64,000 nucleotides of DNA from Prostheceraeus crozeri (lineage: Eukaryota; Platyhelminthes; Polycladida; Euryleptidae): contig CAJQUW010012680.1 of NCBI GenBank assembly GCA_907163375.1, positions 111,831 to 175,830 on the forward strand, read 5' to 3'. Numbering within the stretch: position 1 is the first letter of the stretch; each line of letters starts with the position of its first letter. This document shows positions 12,126-23,913 of this stretch, piece by piece. A model generated the notes under the pieces. That model saw only the letters and a program-made list of their open reading frames with translations, had not been told where the DNA came from and made no database searches. The position numbers and the translations under genes are program-made.

Positions 12126-12177
12126 AACTAAATAACAAAAAAATTGCAGCTTCTGGCATTATGATTAATTATTTCGA

Positions 12178-15100
12178 TAATCATTTCAGTAATAATGCTG
12201 CTAAAAAATAATTTTGATATTTTACTTTATATTGATGATTTCTCCTTCTAATTACCAAAATCTTGTGTTTAAAAGGAAAACGAGGTTCGTCGGCCAATGG
12301 TTGATTGTCATAGGTAAAGTGATGCATTTCCCTTTAATTTCATTTTACTCATCTTGGAAGAAAAGAACGACCGTTTTGTGGTCTTTAACGATCGATTATT
12401 GGCGTAGAGATTTCAAAGCGATGTGTGGCCATAGAGATGCTCAAGATCATGAATACATTTAAAAATGTTATCGAATGCATGTTATATAAGTGAATTTATC
12501 CCCACGCTGCATGCTGGTCATGTTTACTATTTATTATTCCACTTTGTCGAACTATAAACTTTGCCAAACAATTTCTCGTGAACTATACAGCACGCCCACT
12601 GAACAATTTTCATGAAATGCATTTGTCCATGTCTTGAATTTGCAAATTTACATACTTACGTTGCTTTTAATTGCCATTATTTGAATAATAAACACTTCAT
12701 TGCTTATGACAGCCCCAAGAAATTAGTTCTTCAGTTCATTGCAAAGTGAGAAGCCTGGTTATAGTGATAAATTCTTACTTTGATTTATAAAAACGAAGTA
12801 TTTCCTACATTTCAATTCATTTTACCAATGTTTGGACCACCAGATGTGTGCATCAATTCTATCTGTCCATCACTGTCAGAGGTAGCTAGTTGGTTTACGC
12901 ATCTGATTGTGATTCAATCTTTTATCAACAATATTCAATCAGGAATCATGACACCATCTTAAATTTGATTATAATTCTATGAGAAAGCGATCCGGGTTGC
13001 GCACCTCCGTATTTTGTCATAGCTGCGATTAAGATTGATCGAATTTAATTTAAGTATCTGAATGTGATGGCTATCAGTTTTAAAACCATTGCATAGTTGT
13101 CATAAGAACTTTATAACATCTATGGAATGATTGTATCTCTTAAATGCCAACCCTAATTAACCTGTTATTCCCCTGAGGTGATGGCTTTGTGTCAGTAATG
13201 TCCCTCAGTCGTTAAATGACCCAACAATTTCCTCAGCAGACCCAATGGAGGTGATTTCATTGTTGACACAGACAACAATTATTAAATATTGCGTCTTGAT
13301 TGTAGCGCATAGTTTCGTCTATATATAAGCAAACAATTCGCTTCCATTTCACTACTTGCTCTGGAGATTACACGAAAAATATTTGTTAAACGCTCCCACT
13401 TAATCAGAAGAAATTTAAAGCCATTTCAACTGATACGTTGACAATAGGTAAATGTTTTATGGATGTTACTGACGAATCCAAGCGCCCGAACAATGCATCG
13501 GATATTTTCTTTTCCATACGCCCCTCTCACAATTTGAAGCAGGCAATTTGAATTTCTAATAAATAAATAAGCCTTTCCGAATTTTGCAACCGCTACAACG
13601 GCTGCATAGATTTGTAATGGGCTCAAACCAAATCAGTAATCAAAGTCTTGAATTGCTTGTGTGGCCACACGAATCAAAGCTGGCGTCAGTCGAGAGAAAT
13701 ATTACTGCGGGGCAACGTGGATCATTCCAGCTTTTATCACAGGACCGGCATCTTTGCTGTTCTTGCAAGCGAATGATCTCTTGCTTCTTAGCTGCTGGTT
13801 TATCCGTGTCAATCGCTCTTACAACACCTCAACTAGATACATGCAATTAAGCTCACGAATCTTCGTGAGGCAATTAAATTTGATTTTCCATTTCTGCATG
13901 AATTAGTTTACGAGTAGTGCATTGCGAAATTGAGCAAATCCTATTCACTGTTGCCGTCATGACAACCACTTTAGTACATCAACTTAAACTTGAAACTGTG
14001 TAGCTAAATAATGTCCAATGCAATAGATAGTGCTTATCGTACAGCATATGACGCAAAAGGGCCTTGAATGTAAAATCCATACTTCAGTAAATCAAATAAA
14101 TATTCATGACTGTTCTTCTTGCAATAATGCATCATAGCAAATTGGGAGAGGTATTTTCGGACAGGGTGTTTTGATAATTAGATATCGATTCATTTTGATT
14201 TATTATTATTTTTCTAGGAATATTCCATTATAATGGCATTATTGTCAAAGCATTGGATACAAATTAATTCAAGCTGCGATGATGTAAATTCTATATTCGC
14301 TATAATCTTGCAGTGTACTTTCTATCAAAATTTGTACAACCTGAACAGGTTATGCTGCGCTACAGCTCAGGTTTTAAATTTCATTTTTTTGCAAGTAGAA
14401 TAATCAAAATGCTGAGCTACATCTTCAGCTGAAAAACGGAAGCTGACCTAAATAGTTACCACTTCATGCAATATCAGGAAAAATCTGCAAGCCTAGCTCA
14501 CATCTCTCGTCATCGACACAACTCCCTATTTAAAATTACAGCCATACCCCCGGAATAAATTTGTGATATGCAATTAGTATATTAGTGAAATTTCGGCTGT
14601 CATTCATTAAGCCCTACTTTTAACACACTATTGGCAGGTCGTCTAAGTTAGTTATCTGATGCGTGTAGTGTATATCAAAGCGTTGCGGCCTGTGTGAAAA
14701 AAGGCCTAAACATTTGTGATTTGCTTTTTTTGTGCATGATTGCTCTGTGAAAAGTATGTCAAGTAAATAGATAATCTTGTTAAGATGTCTTTGATCGTTT
14801 CAACAATGAAACGTATGAGGTAGGTCAGATTCCATTCCGCACCCTACGTTGCATAGGACAGTGCAGAAAACAATAAAAGTTGCTGATGGTGGCTTGCTCA
14901 AATGACGTCTGGTAAAGCCATCTGCTCAAAATGCACTATCATTCTTTTGCTAAGCATTAATTACTACATCGTGTGCCTGGCCTCGATTTGAACACAGTTC
15001 TTCCAAATGTGCATGTACATGTAGAACACTACCACAAGTTCATTGCATCGGTTCCCTCTAAGTAACCTCTTTTGAATCTATCAAACGTTTGAATGATCAA

Positions 15101-16130
15101 ACAAAAATTTTTGAAATGCAGCCATTCATCATTTCTTAGTGTTTTGAAAATGTTGTGTTCTGAATAGAGGTGGAAAAGTGCTGCAGGTAGTGTTAATAAA
15201 TTAATAAACGCTTCATGTTAGATGAATGTCAAGTTTGCTTGAACACATTTGCTAAAGATAGGTACTTAATTAGTGGAGATGTAAGCAAGATGCTGTGAAA
15301 GGACATAACGGGACAAAAAGCATATTTGACTGTAAAAGTTATTACAATTTCTAAATTGAGCTGTCAAGAAGTGATTGTTGAACTTTTCATGATCAATGTG
15401 GCTAAGTTCATCAAAGCAAGTTTATGCAATTCCAATGCTGAGAATAAATTTCAGTTGATGAGGGACGTGTGGAAGACTGACAAGCGAAATTTAAAGAATT
15501 ATCTTTTTTCTTTATCAAAGTTTTGGAAGAATTGTTTTTAATGCACTTGATAGAACACTATGGGAGAAATCAGCATTGCAGTCGGTGTCAGTGTCGCTCT
15601 TTCGCAGCTGTTGAAATTGGTTTCAATGTAGTATTAACTACATAAATTGACATTCAATTAAATAGTTAATTCCAATTTCCTTTCGTAAATGCAATTGATT
15701 TTAATTATTATGAAGAAATAATTTTAATCATTATTATAAAGATAATTAAACAGTACTTTCAATTTACTTGAAAAGCTAGATCAGCTAAATACCAATACAT
15801 GTACATGTATATGCATATTTAGGCATGCACTTGACCAATAAATGGCCGAACCACGAGCATCAACCACCTCCTGTGTGGGCCCTCAGTCTGGTGGTGGAGT
15901 TAGTCGTAGGCGTTATACATTTCTTGTTCGTATCGTGTTAAGGTAATGCAGTCGTATTCGTGTTTCGACTGAAAAGCTTCGTGCTGTGTTGAAGAGAAAT
16001 ATCGAAATACTGCACACCTCTATTGCATAGCATTGGTGAAAGAAAAGCTTATGTAGGACTGCATTTTCTACTTAATAAGCGAGTGACTCCTCGTATCTGG
16101 GATAACCTTGGATAGAAAAAATATATAACA
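12178..16130 (+). other. Wnt intron, middle part
   Basis: No exon or bounded element recognised. At 15578-15597 a 'gtcggtgtcagtgtcg' phrase resembles the subterminal GGTGTC repeats of the hAT element at 6.4-7.8 kb, but no second end was found. Confidence 0.5.
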
Positions 16131-16163
16131 TTCTTCGTCGGATACAATTTATTATCTCAAGAA

Positions 16164-16199
16164 GTGCGACGTTTCGCCAAATATGGCTCGGTCACGCAC
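16164..16199 (-). ncRNA. hammerhead-like motif, left arm
   Basis: On the minus strand: GTGCG, TGACCGAG, CCA-TATT-TGG, CGAAAC, GTC, GCAC. Stem I is five pairs, stem II three pairs, with the conserved GAAAC-GUC. The core has one extra C relative to UGANGA. Confidence 0.45.
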
Positions 16200-16213
16200 T
16201 TTTTATATTTACA

Positions 16214-16248
16214 GTGCGTGACCAAGCCATACTGGTGAAACGTCGCAC
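16214..16248 (+). ncRNA. hammerhead-like motif, right arm
   Basis: On the plus strand: GTGCG, TGACCAAG, CCA-TAC-TGG, TGAAAC, GTC, GCAC. It matches the left-arm motif with a few substitutions. Stem I (GTGCG/CGCAC) is fully paired. Confidence 0.45.
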
Positions 16249-16511
16249 ATCTTGAGATATAAAGTGTATCCGACGAAGAACATCTTCCACTGTCTTTGGG
16301 TAAAAGTTTGTTCGCCGAAGATCTTTGCGCATCAAATATCGTATAAATTGAAAATTCTAAAAATGTGTAGTTTTATCTTTTAATGTTTTTGCATGCGATG
16401 ACTATATTCAAACGAATTAATAACGATAATTCAAACTTCAAACCGAACTAAGCAGAATTCATTGACGAAAAATGATTTGTGATCTACATCTATACTGTCT
16501 TAATTTTTCAG

Positions 16512-16970
16512 GTTATCTTCAATAATATGAAGAAAGTATGTCGTTGTTATGGAGTCTCCGGGACGTGTTCAATGAAGACTTGCTTCCGTGTGATGCCCAA
16601 ATTTGATGTGGTTGGTGATATCTTGAAACATCGATATCGATTAGCTTTCAGGGTCGATAAGACAATGCGACGTCAGTTAAGAGAGATGAGACCAGTGGCC
16701 TCCAAAGACAGCCTTTTATTCATGCACAAATCTCCTGACTATTGTAAAAAGAATGGGAAGAAAGGTGTCTTAGGAACCAGGGGTAGAGAATGCAAGAAAA
16801 ATTTCAAAAATTCCGACGATTGGCGATCATGCAAGAGACTTTGTTGTGGCAGAGGATTCACGACGTACATCATCAGAATATCAGAGAAATGTAAATGCAA
16901 ATTCAAATGGTGCTGTGAAGTGGTATGCAAGACTTGTACGTTCGATATAGAAAGACATTATTGCAAATGA
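16512..16970 (+). CDS. Wnt ligand, terminal exon and stop
   Basis: The exon begins after the acceptor taatttttcag and encodes 152 residues of the Wnt C-terminal region. The lipidation loop reads CRCYGVSGTCSMKTC; its serine (GVSG) is the residue palmitoleoylated by Porcupine in this family. The cysteine-rich C-terminal domain follows with HKSPDYC, GTRGREC, CKRLCCGRGF, CKCKFKWCCEV, CKTC and a final HYCK. The usual CHG is CYG here. The phase-0 junction with the exon at 8223-8605 restores EVGRQ-VIFNNMKK, the normal Wnt order. The start at 16512, not the upstream ATG, is set by the splice acceptor. Subfamily is uncertain (Wnt16-like by eye). Confidence 0.95.
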   Translation, partial: VIFNNMKKVCRCYGVSGTCSMKTCFRVMPKFDVVGDILKHRYRLAFRVDKTMRRQLREMRPVASKDSLLFMHKSPDYCKKNGKKGVLGTRGRECKKNFKNSDDWRSCKRLCCGRGFTTYIIRISEKCKCKFKWCCEVVCKTCTFDIERHYCK

Positions 16971-17441
16971 TTTGAATAGTAAGAGCAAGAGAGCAGGAAC
17001 CTCCTGTGGATATTCAGTACGAAACTGGCTCCAGATAAAGGAATCATTTGAATCATGAAGAGTTAATCAGTCAGTGAAGAAATTGATCATTGACACTCAG
17101 CCTTTTTCATTGGTTATGCAAATATTGTTTTAGCTGAGTAATTTTCTGTCAGTCACATCATAATATCAATTAACGTTCAGTAATAATTTAAACATTGACG
17201 CGACAATCATCCATTTATAATGCTATAGAAAACGCCTTCAATGCTTGGAGAAAATTGACTCATCTTCATAACTTCTGAGTCACCACAAACTAGTCCATTG
17301 CGAAACTCAGACGATTCAATCAAACTGTGTAGATATATATTGCTGCAAGCAATTCAAAGAGGTTTCTGATAAGATAAATGAATTGGAATCTCAATAATAT
17401 CGAGTGTATTTCTGTATTAAGTCATAAATGCGGAGAATAAA
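16971..17441 (+). other. probable Wnt 3' untranslated region
   Basis: Sequence after the stop codon, ending with a canonical AATAAA at 17436-17441. The actual cleavage site and any longer form cannot be read from sequence alone. Confidence 0.5.
17436..17441 (+). terminator. polyadenylation signal AATAAA (candidate)
   Basis: First good AATAAA hexamer downstream of the Wnt stop codon. A second AATAAA-type site lies near 18010 and could give a longer 3' end. Confidence 0.4.
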
Positions 17442-19674
17442 TGTTAAAGATTATATTTCAACGCTTTGATTTGCTTGCAAAGTAACTTATTTTGACAGAA
17501 AACACAATTTCAAAATATTGAAGTAAGGGTATTATGTAATTATAGAAAAAATTTTGTACAAAAAATGAAATACAGAACAATATGTCTGTATGGCATAAAA
17601 ACAAATACAGAACAAATTGAGACTCTTTATATTAAAATTGAAGTAATTAACTACTTGTTATTCTTGTCTCCTTTGTTTATTTCAACGTGAGGTTGAAATC
17701 GCTTGAGAAAACAGGAACGCTGTTTTGAACTACCAAAGACTTTTTTATCATTTATCATTTTCTGTATGTTGTGACAAGCTCATATTTTTCACTTCATTTC
17801 AGCTGTTATACATTTACAGATATGAGATTATGAAGTGGTCAGTTGATAGTTACATTTTATTCTTGACATAACGGGAAATCATTGCGGTCGATCATGAAAC
17901 TTGTGAGAAACAGTTAGAAATCCTTCTAGCATCATTTCCTGCTGATTTCTTGTACAATTTTTGTTGACCACGGTTTTTCTGACTTCTTGTCTTTCGTTCT
18001 GAAAAAACAAATAAAGAAACTATCAAACAGTGTTTTTATTACTTTGATATGGCTTGGATAAAATACCTTGCTTGAATTTCATTAGTGCAAACTTCTTGCT
18101 GATAGGTGCATAATAAGGATTAGTAACAAAACAAATTCAATAGCCTTCTCAATAAAAGAAGAAAACCTCGACTTTGTGACGAAAATTTCTGAACAGTCAA
18201 TAATCGAATTGATTGACAGCGCAGTACAAGCTGCTATGCTTAATCAAGTGACGATAATGAATATTTAGAACCGAGCTTTGTCACACCTCTGAGATGTACG
18301 TTGAGTGGTCCCACGGTGCCTCCTCTGCAAAGTCCTAGAATTTATTATCATAGTGAATCTCACTTCCGCTTGTGTCGTCTCCCCGAAAAAAGATAAGCTG
18401 CTAACACAAGCGGAAGTGAGATTCACTATGAAATTAAACAACCTCCCGTCAGCTGCCATCAACTAGAATTTATTTCTTACTTAAATCGATATCACGATCA
18501 GTTGCTTTTCAGAAAAAAGTAGCTGTAATCGATATCTTAATTATTTCTCTCAGAAAAAATTGTATTTTCACCTTCAAAACTGTTGTGGATCTCACTGACC
18601 GTACTGCTGTGATGGTGTCTTTTCAGCTTGAGTATTGATTTATGGTGAGTTGTTCACTTGGGCCGACCATCACGCACGATCATGCCATGCAAAAATGCCC
18701 TGTTTGCGATTTCTATTAACGCACACGCACGAGCATGCAAACAGATGAATTTCACAACCATTAATTTTAATGCCATCATGGACATGCACATGATCGTTTT
18801 TCAAACAAAAACAATAAAATTGACTTCAATGAATCGGCATATTTTATTCATGATAGCAAGAAAATCGAAGAAATTTCTGTAGGCCCTTTGCATCCTGAGA
18901 CCTGAGAGGGGTGCATGGATGCCGGTCTCTGTACTTCTACTTTCAATCATTTGGATTCAATTAAATGAACACAATCATTGTCAGAAATAATGACTTTACA
19001 ATAGCATGAGTGGCTATAATTAATGTCATCAGCAGATGAGGTGTGGCTTCGGATATGCTCCATTAGAAGGAGTGGGCCTTGCAGATTTGGCTTCGGAGCT
19101 CAGAAAGGATATCTCTTACATTATATACAGCGAGGCCAACTCTGCTATACGCTGCATGATCTAGCAGCTTACCGAGTGAATAGGGACAGCAGTGCACGAT
19201 ATGGACAGTTGGGGGAGGCAGCCATCTGTTGGTCAACACTGGTGCAAGTGCTCACATGACGGGCACCATGTCATCGGATCTCAGAGATTTGAAGGATCCA
19301 ATCAAAAAGTCGTCATTTCGTCCAATAAAGCGTATATAATCCGACTTTCTGCTTCGTCGAAGTGACGAAAATGCACACATTGAGTTGCTCCATGGTTTGA
19401 AGTTTTAGTGAAACTTCTTCTGCTCGCAGCCAGTCACGGATCATTGCTGCTGGATCTCTAGAATCAAATTACTGAAACCTGCAATTTTTGCAGATTCTTG
19501 TCGTTGATTATAATGGATGTAGTCTTATCATCACAGTGTTGGATTTCTACGTCTGAAACAATGCAACTTCTCTTTTATAATGATGGATAGTGGAGCTAAA
19601 GGTAATCAAGGAGAGAAAATTTTTTTTGTATATTTACGTATCCTATGTAATCATCTGATACCACTTCAGGTACA
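17442..19674. other. intergenic, one hairpin, otherwise nothing recognised
   Basis: No gene recognised. The only structure is the perfect 26-bp inverted repeat listed separately. Short ORFs carry no motif. Confidence 0.45.
18349..18430. repeat. hairpin: 26-bp perfect inverted repeat
   Basis: The arm 'catagtgaatctcacttccg' plus 'cttgtg' and its exact complement are separated by a 30-base spacer. It could be a minimal foldback relic; no target duplication is evident. Confidence 0.6.
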
Positions 19675-19831
19675 TTAACCCTTTCAGCCCGGCTCGATAA
19701 ATTCGCGCAGCACTCATATCCGGCGCATTAATGAAAAAACGAGATTTTTGCATTTTATCATCCTGTTTTCAAAATCGAACTGCGATCACTAAAATGTCAC
19801 GTACGTATGCCACGCTGGAAAGCAAATTAAT

Positions 19832-20255
19832 CTATGTGAAGCGCAGGGGACTGTGAGCATCCTGAACAATAATAAGTGGATTCTCGCACTCTCCGAGTTC
19901 CTGCTGGAGCCACTTTCCAGCATTGTCTGCGGGATTTGGATGGTCTGGGATTCTTCCCGGTGGTCGGCAGCTTCGTTGGAAAATGCCCATTGCTGTTTCT
20001 GTTGGATATGTGGGTGCGAACATCCGGAATGTCATTATAGTATTTTCATATGCATTATATTAGTTTTTCGATCACAGATAGCGAAAAGTTTGCGAACGTC
20101 TTGCTTTTCACTCTGGAAAATACTGCTTTCCTAAAACAAAAGCATTTACCACTGCAATTCTTTGAATATGGTAAATTGCGACTTTTTCGTGCCAGACGTA
20201 TCATTTCCTAGCACATGAAACAGAATGCTGAATTGTATCTACTTTGTCTGTGCCA
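19832..20255 (-). pseudogene. piggyBac transposase C-terminal part, decayed
   Basis: Minus-strand translation from the MITE junction reads DGTDKVDTIQH (the family's MGGVDxxDQ block), then WHEKV and VNAFVL, which match the segment after the third catalytic region of piggyBac proteins. It has in-frame stops (one shortly after VSCARK) and then runs into a proline-rich open stretch ending at 19832. It is the direct continuation of the fragment beginning at 21132 on the other side of the MITE. Not functional. Confidence 0.6.
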
Positions 20256-21123
20256 CAGGGGTCATCAAAAATTAATTGAACCTCAATTAATTGATTGCGC
20301 TGAATTTCATTTATCAATTAATTTATTGTCAACTCAATATCAATTAAGTGATTGTTTTCAATTCCAATTATCAATTAATTGATTGCTGTATGTCCCAATA
20401 TCAATTGATTGATTGATTCATAATCAATTATGGTTCAATTATTTTATCAAGTTTCACTCCATTGCAATATATAGCATTACAATTCACCTAAGATTTTCGC
20501 TTCTTAATTCCTGCGCATCCACTATACAAAATTCATTCTGCTGACTCAATCTAACACCTCTCAACTCTCTGATCTATACTGTATATTCTTCAACATGATT
20601 GCCTTTTCTTGTCAAGCTTCGAAAGTCATTATCCATGGTATTTGAAATTATGTTGATAAAGTAGCCTAGTATTAAGCTGAGAGTTCATAAAACGATGATA
20701 ATTATTGAAATCTGAATCAGTAAAATCAGTGAACATCAAAACTGTGGGGATGCACAATGATCATACAATATTAATACCGGCATTTTAACCGATTGAATCG
20801 AGTTCCAATATGAATACAATTATTCTAGGCTAACTCTATTTTATAAAAATATAGGCCTACATGTTTTTCCATTGACTAATTAATAATTATCGGTCAGTTA
20901 ATTGATAAATTCAATTATCAATTAATTGATTGGATGCATTTCAGTATCAATTAATTGATTTTCTGTAATTCCAATTACCAATTAATTGATTGCACAGGAG
21001 TCCAATGCCAATTAATTGATTGGTCAAACTTTCAATTAAAATTAATTGATTTGTAAAGATATCAATTACAATTAATTGATTGGACTGAGAAATTTAATTG
21101 CAATCAATTTTTGATGACCCCTG
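20256..21123. mobile_element. hAT-type MITE inserted in the piggyBac element
   Basis: It has an exact 8-bp target duplication CTGTGCCA (20248-20255 and 21124-21131) and inverted ends starting CAGGGGTCATCAAAAATT. The 868-bp body has no coding capacity. Both halves are packed with copies of the palindromic phrase TCAATTAATTGATTG at roughly 30-50 base spacing, an internal satellite-like filling. It interrupts the piggyBac transposase in the YNSEMDGT region and so is younger than that element. Confidence 0.9.
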
Positions 21124-21131
21124 CTGTGCCA

Positions 21132-21804
21132 TCCATTTCCGAGTTATAAGACTGGATGATTGAAGGAATGTAATAATTCACAGTTGTTGATCGGTTGACT
21201 CGCCTTGCTTTCGGAACGAACTCGACCGTGTGCCGGGTTGATAGAAGATAAAACTCACGTTTATCGACGAATTTGACAATCAGAACAATTGCCATTTCTT
21301 GCAAATTCTGAATCAATAGGATTCAAGACAAAATTTGAGAGTTCATGTGGAACGCCTCGGTTTTTTCTCAAAGTACACTGCATAACTGTGCCTCTTCCCA
21401 AAAGAAATTTTTTTTTCTCTCTTTTCGGCGCAAGTCACTATTCAGTTCAGCTTTATGATTACACCACGAAGCATTTCACAAAATTCACGATCAATCACAA
21501 GAAATGCAAAGTCTTCGGGAGTATCCGGAATTGGAACCTTCAGACCACAACTGCCAGTGAAAGAGGGAAATGAATGTTTCTTCTGACACTGATCTCCATT
21601 CAAGTGAAGTATAATTAGGGCAGGTATCATGAGATTGCTTAAGAAAGTCAGTCTAGGCGGGGTCTCTTCGTCGGCGTCTGTTTTGAGGTATTTCAGGCAT
21701 AGTATTATTGCCAGCATGTTATTCATCGCTTTGATCACTAGAACTGTCGCTTGATAAAACGGTTTCAGCTTCAGATAGGCTCTCAACTCCATCGTCGGAA
21801 TCAT
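21132..21804 (-). pseudogene. piggyBac transposase N-terminal and late-catalytic fragments
   Basis: Minus-strand ORF 21442-21804 contains FTGSCGLKVPIPDTPEDF followed by a REFCEMLRGVI segment, the start of the piggyBac DDE domain. Downstream, 21104-21316 in another frame gives FVDKREFYLLSTRHT and PSIIQSYNSEMDG, the block just before the MGGVD motif. The stretch between them is too short for the catalytic core, so a large internal deletion is inferred. The reading stops at the MITE and resumes at 20255. Confidence 0.65.
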
Positions 21805-22199
21805 TCAGTTGTGAGCTTCCGAATAAGTTAGACAGGACTGTATCTTTAGCGAGTCGACTTGGACGTCTTGCCATACGTTCAGTTCACGGTCCCAACACAC
21901 AATAGACACCTGCTATCTGTTCACCGAATAACAGTATCATGAGTAGCTGGTCGATAACTTACTCGTGAAGTGAAGACATCGATGGGGTAAACAGAAATGA
22001 CGTCACTATCAAGGCCACGCAGACGACTAAAGGTAACAATGGAGACAGCTGTGGATTCCGGCAGCATAGCAAATCAAAGCGCTCAACTCCGGCTAATAAA
22101 CAAAATTGATGAGATTTGGTATAGAGAGGACGGGCAGTGCCCGTTTGCCGGAGGGTAATGCTACGGGCGCTGCCCGTACGCCGGGGCTGAAAGGGTTAA

Positions 22200-23872
22200 G
22201 AACCGGTATCTCATAATACACGTAATGTTGCCTCCAATCTCAAAAAGATCCAATTCAATATTAAAATCCAAGATCAATAAAGGCAAATGTAAATTATCGA
22301 TTTATGTGGTTTTACTGGTTTATAATATTTTAGCACATCCTGCTTTCTTGAAAGACGCGTACAAAACTGACGTTTTTATACCTCTCACGAGCAAGCATCA
22401 GTCAAAATACAGCATATCATCGTTGTTGGGCAACACTTGCTGCATCTCCAACTTCATGACTTGAAATGAATCCACTGACATGTTCATGAATAACGAACGA
22501 TAATATTTTTCGCCATAAGTAAATGGGGACTTCAAACTGGTTGAACTGACCAGCAACAGTCAAATCTGTCAGATGGTTTGCCTTGCGATTTATAGTAATT
22601 ATATCTGATTTCCACATACTGTCGTCTTTATAGAAATTAAGGCTAATGTGGTAGTGTTTGAATAACTGCTCTTTTACTGTTGTTGTTTAAGCCTGAAAAA
22701 ATTTAATATCACATCAATATCAGCTGGTATTTGAATTGATGAGTTTTTAAGTGACGACGTGAATGATGTACTTAAGTATCTATCAGCCGTGGGTTCTTGA
22801 ACTTATTCTTACATCTATATAGGTATTATGTCAGTTTGTGTGCATGACGTTTCCAACAGTAATGTATGCTACTGGATGAATGCGATGTACGAACTCCACG
22901 CTTTTCCCCGGTCTAAAGAAGAAGCTTTCCTCTCATGGTCACCCAGCTGTGAATATACAAGTGCTTATCAGACTTCGGCTTGTTGGCTGCATGTTCATTA
23001 ATTTACAAATTGCAAGCAGTCAGATTTTGGGCAGACCTAGTGAGCCGACCATCGTCTAAGTATGAAAGATCGAAAGAGGCCGAACAGAGGTGTGGCGGAT
23101 TTGTTAGTTTTGTGTATATCTCGAAGCCACTACCTCTCTGGTTATGCCACTAGGGGAAAAGTTGTGACGTTATCCACAGTCTTGGAATGTTCATTATTGT
23201 CCTTAAGTCTTATGCATATCATGGAATTTTTGAGTTATCCCGCACTACAAGGTTAGTGCGTGGAGTTCACTTTCTTCAAAGTGTGTCGTTCTTCACTCAA
23301 ACCTAGAATGGATGGTTTTCTGACGTAAAACTAAATAGCAATATTACAGGAAGTAATAAAACCGCCATTCCACATTTATGTGCTATGACTTTCCACCATT
23401 ATCTTGCTTGATTTGCGACCACATACACCTGAAGATTCTAATCCATTTAATTAGTGAGCCAAGTCTTCCATCTGATGATTGTGGACTCAATTGCATGTGT
23501 TTGCCTTTGGTCAATCGGAAAATCTTCTACCCTATTGTCATTATCTACCTAAGTTAAAAGAAACTATTAGATACTTGTCATTAGACCTATCTACCTGCTT
23601 AAGACAAATTAGTTAAAAACAATTCAATGTAAAATCCTGACATATAAGTAGTATGCTCCAGTGCTAAATCAACACGACAAGGGATTAACGAGACACTTAA
23701 ATATCATTTCTTGATTTCTATTCTTTCACAACTTCAATATGTCATCAAATCCTCCCTGAAAAACTATGAACATGTAACCTACATCCAGTATTATATCTTT
23801 GAGCTTTCTGTATAGCATTTTGGTTGAGACTTTTTGAATTTCAACCACAGCTCATCATTTTGTTAATATGTT
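22200..23872. other. intergenic, nothing recognised
   Basis: No motif-bearing ORF, RNA gene or bounded element seen in this stretch. Confidence 0.45.
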
Positions 23873-23913
23873 AGCTTGAAAATGGTGTATGTACAGAAGA
23901 CCGAAACGTCTCC
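23873..23913 (+). ncRNA. hammerhead-like terminal motif (weak)
   Basis: The order CTTGAAAATGG, TGTATGTACA hairpin, GACCGAAACGTC is reminiscent of PLE terminal ribozymes (GAAACGUC is present). The UGANGA core is altered and stem I is not convincing. Confidence 0.3.

Larger units (their letters stand above)
11991..12177. repeat. palindrome of two head-to-head PLE terminal pieces
   Basis: Arms 12010-12074 and 12091-12157 are inverted copies with few mismatches around a 16-base spacer, and weaker symmetry continues to about 11991 and 12177. Each arm read outward carries a hammerhead-like order: UCC, CUGACGCAG, a small stem II (GCU/AGC in the left arm), CGAAAUAUU, GGA. That is the layout of PLE terminal hammerhead motifs, so I read the palindrome as two short inverted PLE ends. 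It lies in the Wnt intron and would be transcribed with it. Confidence 0.55.
16131..16280. repeat. palindrome of two head-to-head PLE terminal pieces
   Basis: Arms at about 16131-16199 and 16214-16280 are inverted copies separated by a 14-base AT spacer. Each arm contains a hammerhead-like motif whose stem I is GTGCG/CGCAC. Like the 12-kb palindrome it is read as a pair of inverted PLE termini. It ends about 230 bases before the terminal Wnt exon. Confidence 0.55.
19679..22195. mobile_element. piggyBac-family transposon, decayed, carrying a nested MITE
   Basis: Both flanks are TTAA (19675-19678 and 22196-22199), and the ends are inverted CCCTTTCAGCC(C/...)CGG, the piggyBac arrangement. Minus-strand transposase pieces are recognisable on both sides of a hAT-type MITE (20256-21123). 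The catalytic middle of the transposase is missing, so this is an internally deleted, inactive copy. Subterminal GGGCGCTGCCCG-like inverted repeats lie near the right end. Exact TTAA flanks show the boundaries are intact. Confidence 0.88.

Noticed and set aside
15578-15597. GGTGTC repeats similar to the hAT element at 6.4-7.8 kb
   Set aside because: Only one short cluster, with no inverted end or target duplication.
19853-20134. 93-codon plus-strand ORF in the piggyBac element
   Set aside because: Antisense shadow of the decayed transposase C-terminus.
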